From Metopolophium dirhodum (taxonomy: Eukaryota; Arthropoda; Insecta; Hemiptera; Aphididae): a stretch of DNA of 64,000 nt. Positions 61,475 through 64,000 of the stretch are shown piece by piece. The stretch covers positions 17,296,393 through 17,360,392 of the forward strand of contig NC_083568.1 of NCBI RefSeq assembly GCF_019925205.1, in the 5' to 3' direction. Numbering within the stretch: position 1 is the first letter of the stretch; each line of letters starts with the position of its first letter. Under the pieces are notes generated by a model. That model saw nothing but the letters and a program-made list of their open reading frames with translations, was not told where the DNA came from and made no database searches. Made by a program: the position numbers and the translations under genes.

Positions 61475-64000
61475 TAAAAATTAATTATTGATTTAGCCCC
61501 ATTAAGCATGGCTCGTGGTAGGGTAAATGAGTAACACATGTAGAACAAACGTTAATAAACTAAAAAACTTAATACAAAAAAATCAATTTAATTTATATTC
61601 AATTAAATTTTGCTAGATAAAATCGGGTTTTTACACTATCAAAAAATAAAAGTACACAACGGGTTGTAAAATAATTTACTTTGCTAATGATATCCTACTG
61701 CAGGATTTTTCTACAAGAAAATAGGAAAATCACGAAATAAATTTTACAAAAATACATTGGTCTCATTGTGGGTAGTTAATATTGATACATACCAACTGGC
61801 AACTTCGATAAACAGGAATATGATACAGATGGACAATAATTCATGTAATGAAGAAGAAAAGCTATTTTTGTTAAGTTTACCGTTATTCTTAATGTTTTAA
61901 ACTCAAAAATATGAAATCCACTGATGTAATTCGATGGACAACTTTTGGAAAATATTCAAATAGTCCGAAATCTAATAAGTTCTAAAAAAAAAAAAAAATA
62001 CTATTCAAATAACTAATTACAACTGTAATTTTACAAATTCGATTTCTGCCTGAATAATCAGGTTAGACTGCTATTTTAAAATAGTCTCGTTATACTCACT
62101 AAATAAAATGGAATTTTTAGCATGACCGCTCACTATTGATAATTATGACAGTTACCAGTAAATGAACACTCACGCGTTGTGTTTGGTGAATTGTTTACCT
62201 ATGATGTAAATTCCATTTCGATATACAGTTTTACATCAGATAATTGTATGTAAACATGATCCACTTATTTAAAATTATTAGTAATTCATAGTAGCTATAC
62301 TATGGTAGCCACTATCGTAGTTCTATTGAACGTCATTGAGTTTATCCTGAGTGCAATGATTATTTTATAATTATACATTTCCAAAGTATGATTTTTCATC
62401 TTAACGCATTTCATTTTCAAGTAACTCTATATAGTCAATTACTTTTTTAAACTAATTAAAAATGTATTTTCTGATTCAAAATATATAATACACAGAAAAT
62501 TGGGCTATTGCGATTTCTTGTGTTAAGTTTATTGTGAACGGAAAAACATGGTGGCTTATCTGCTATCTGGTATTATTTAATATTATGAATAAATGAATAA
62601 AGTTTTAGTTTATGGTATGCAAATGTTACACACACTATTAATAACAATTAGTTAAAATATGTAAGTGAAAATTAGAGAAAATCGATAACATAATATACAT
62701 AATATTATATAGGTACTATATTTTATAACTAAATATTATTTTTATTTATTTCAAACAAAACGTCTATGTATACTGTTTATAGATATGGAACTAATAATTA
62801 TTAATATTTGTGTCGAAACAAAACTACAACATTAATCTATAAGTTGTCATAATTTTGTAAAATTATGTTTCTCTGGTAATTACTTGTATAGCTCGAAATA
62901 TAATTTCTATATTATACGTATACATTTATTTTAAACTGAACGTTAAAATTGAACTTCAGTAATTTATCAACAATTTTACACGCATCTTATCGTTTACCTA
63001 CACTGAAAACATTTATAATTTTGTTATTCATAATTATCTATAGTTTGTTTTTAAATAATGCTCTATTAAATGTTTTTACCAAGTTGATATCCATATTGTA
63101 TTAACCAATAATAGCTGACTAAAAATTAAGTCTTGCAAAAAAAAAAAATAAGTAACAGTTTATATTAATATTATAGGTTATTAGCAATAAGCTCTCCTGC
63201 CTCATTCCATTGTATTGTTGAGTTAAAACATAATATCACGAAAGAAAACTGTAGTTTATAATAAATGTAATAAGTAACAACTTAATAAAATCGCGTTCAT
63301 GTGATTTTTAACTTAACAGGTTCGTCAACTCTACGCACAATAATATATGTATAAATAAGTTGTAAGGAACAATACAAAATAAATAAATAGATACTAACTA
63401 TATACGTGCATTCGTATTTATAAGAGTTTCTGTTTACCAATTATTTTTAGAAGTAGGTACACCTAGATATAACTTTTCAATCTAAGTATTGGTTTTATGC
63501 AAATATATATTTACATATAATTTATATTGTATGTATAATAATAAACGTACGCCCGTTTAACCTTGTATACTTATTTGTATAACATTGTCTCTATTCAATA
63601 TTTAATGCAGTTTTAATTTGTTTTTTATGTACATATATAAGAAAACTAACATTTACAATCTGTACAAAATAAATACAATATGTAATGTATACAAAACAAA
63701 AAAAAAAAAAAATGTCGAAAGAAGTCGATTGACACTACTTCAGAAAATATGCAAAGTAACAAAACAAAATGTTTGGGTTTTGTTTGAACACAAATTTCAA
63801 TAATTTATACAGGGGTGTATTGAAAATTAATTTCAATAAAAACACGGCGATTTCTATAACAATTTGTCAATGCGAAATATTATTAAATATAATTTATATC
63901 GTTACAGAGCGATACGGTACCGTCTACGTATTTTTAGTTTATTAGGTAATGCTATTTGCCTACGACTATTATACAGTAAAGAAGTCGACGGTTGGAATTT
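61475..64000. other. AT-rich non-coding DNA
   Basis: Short A runs (61986-61998, 63139-63148, 63699-63712) and no supported exon, RNA gene or transposon. The frame at 63618-63803 runs through an A run and is at chance level. Confidence 0.5.

Noticed and set aside
1..64000. Viral insertion, prokaryotic defence system or operon
   Set aside because: No capsid, replicase, transposon-encoded integrase, ribosome-binding-site-led gene cluster or CRISPR repeat could be read anywhere in the window.

Overview
This looks like animal nuclear DNA, most probably from an aphid (Hemiptera). It is roughly 70% A+T by eye, rich in short A/T palindromes and the taggtacctac motif, and full of small inverted-repeat transposons, with no compact gene array, operon, rRNA, CRISPR or prokaryotic signal. 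The aphid assignment rests on general recognition of these repeats and is an inference. Most of the 64 kb reads as intron or intergenic DNA. Most long open frames cross simple repeats or occur at chance frequency.

The best gene evidence is short exons. At 31209-31312 (minus) there is a first coding exon: a good splice acceptor, about 49 nt of 5' UTR, an ATG opening a signal-peptide-like sequence, and a GTAAGA donor splitting a glycine codon in phase 1. A possible upstream 5' UTR exon lies at 35398-35456 (minus). The next coding exon was not found, so the gene probably runs leftward with very long introns, perhaps past position 1. At 54105-54303 (minus) there is a candidate 3'-terminal coding exon with a hydrophilic, acidic tail, a stop and AATAAA 27 nt later. 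It would belong to a different gene on the same strand.

Region by region. 1.46-2.28 kb: a LINE reverse-transcriptase fragment abutting a decayed, intronless coding remnant. 4.45-4.9 kb: the longest non-repetitive open frame. 5.45-5.84 kb: a hAT-like MITE. 7.1-9.0 kb: two copies of a TA-flanked MITE, 'family A'. 9.87-10.09 kb: a tRNA-derived SINE with exact target duplication. 10.9-13.1 kb: CpG-richer DNA with many microsatellites. 15.0-16.4 kb: a 1.3-kb 'family B' element, then a LINE 3' end and a family A half element. 22.0-23.7 kb: a CpG-rich island. 24.4 kb: a pogo-like MITE. 29.9 kb: a promoter-like stretch. 33.6 kb: a TATA box plus short open frame. 34.8-39.6 kb: three decayed family A arms. 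43.3-44.6 kb: a third CpG-rich island. 45.7-46.3 kb: a complete family A element. 56.3-57.0 and 58.1-58.6 kb: two further large inverted-repeat elements. 59.1-59.9 kb: a fourth CpG-rich island. 60.1-61.5 kb: a second family B copy, opposite in orientation to the first.

I see no intact autonomous transposon, virus or defence system. The window is best read as the long-intron 5' part of a secreted or membrane protein gene on the minus strand, the 3' end of another minus-strand gene, and a dense set of non-autonomous repeats. Every function call is from reading alone, with no database search.
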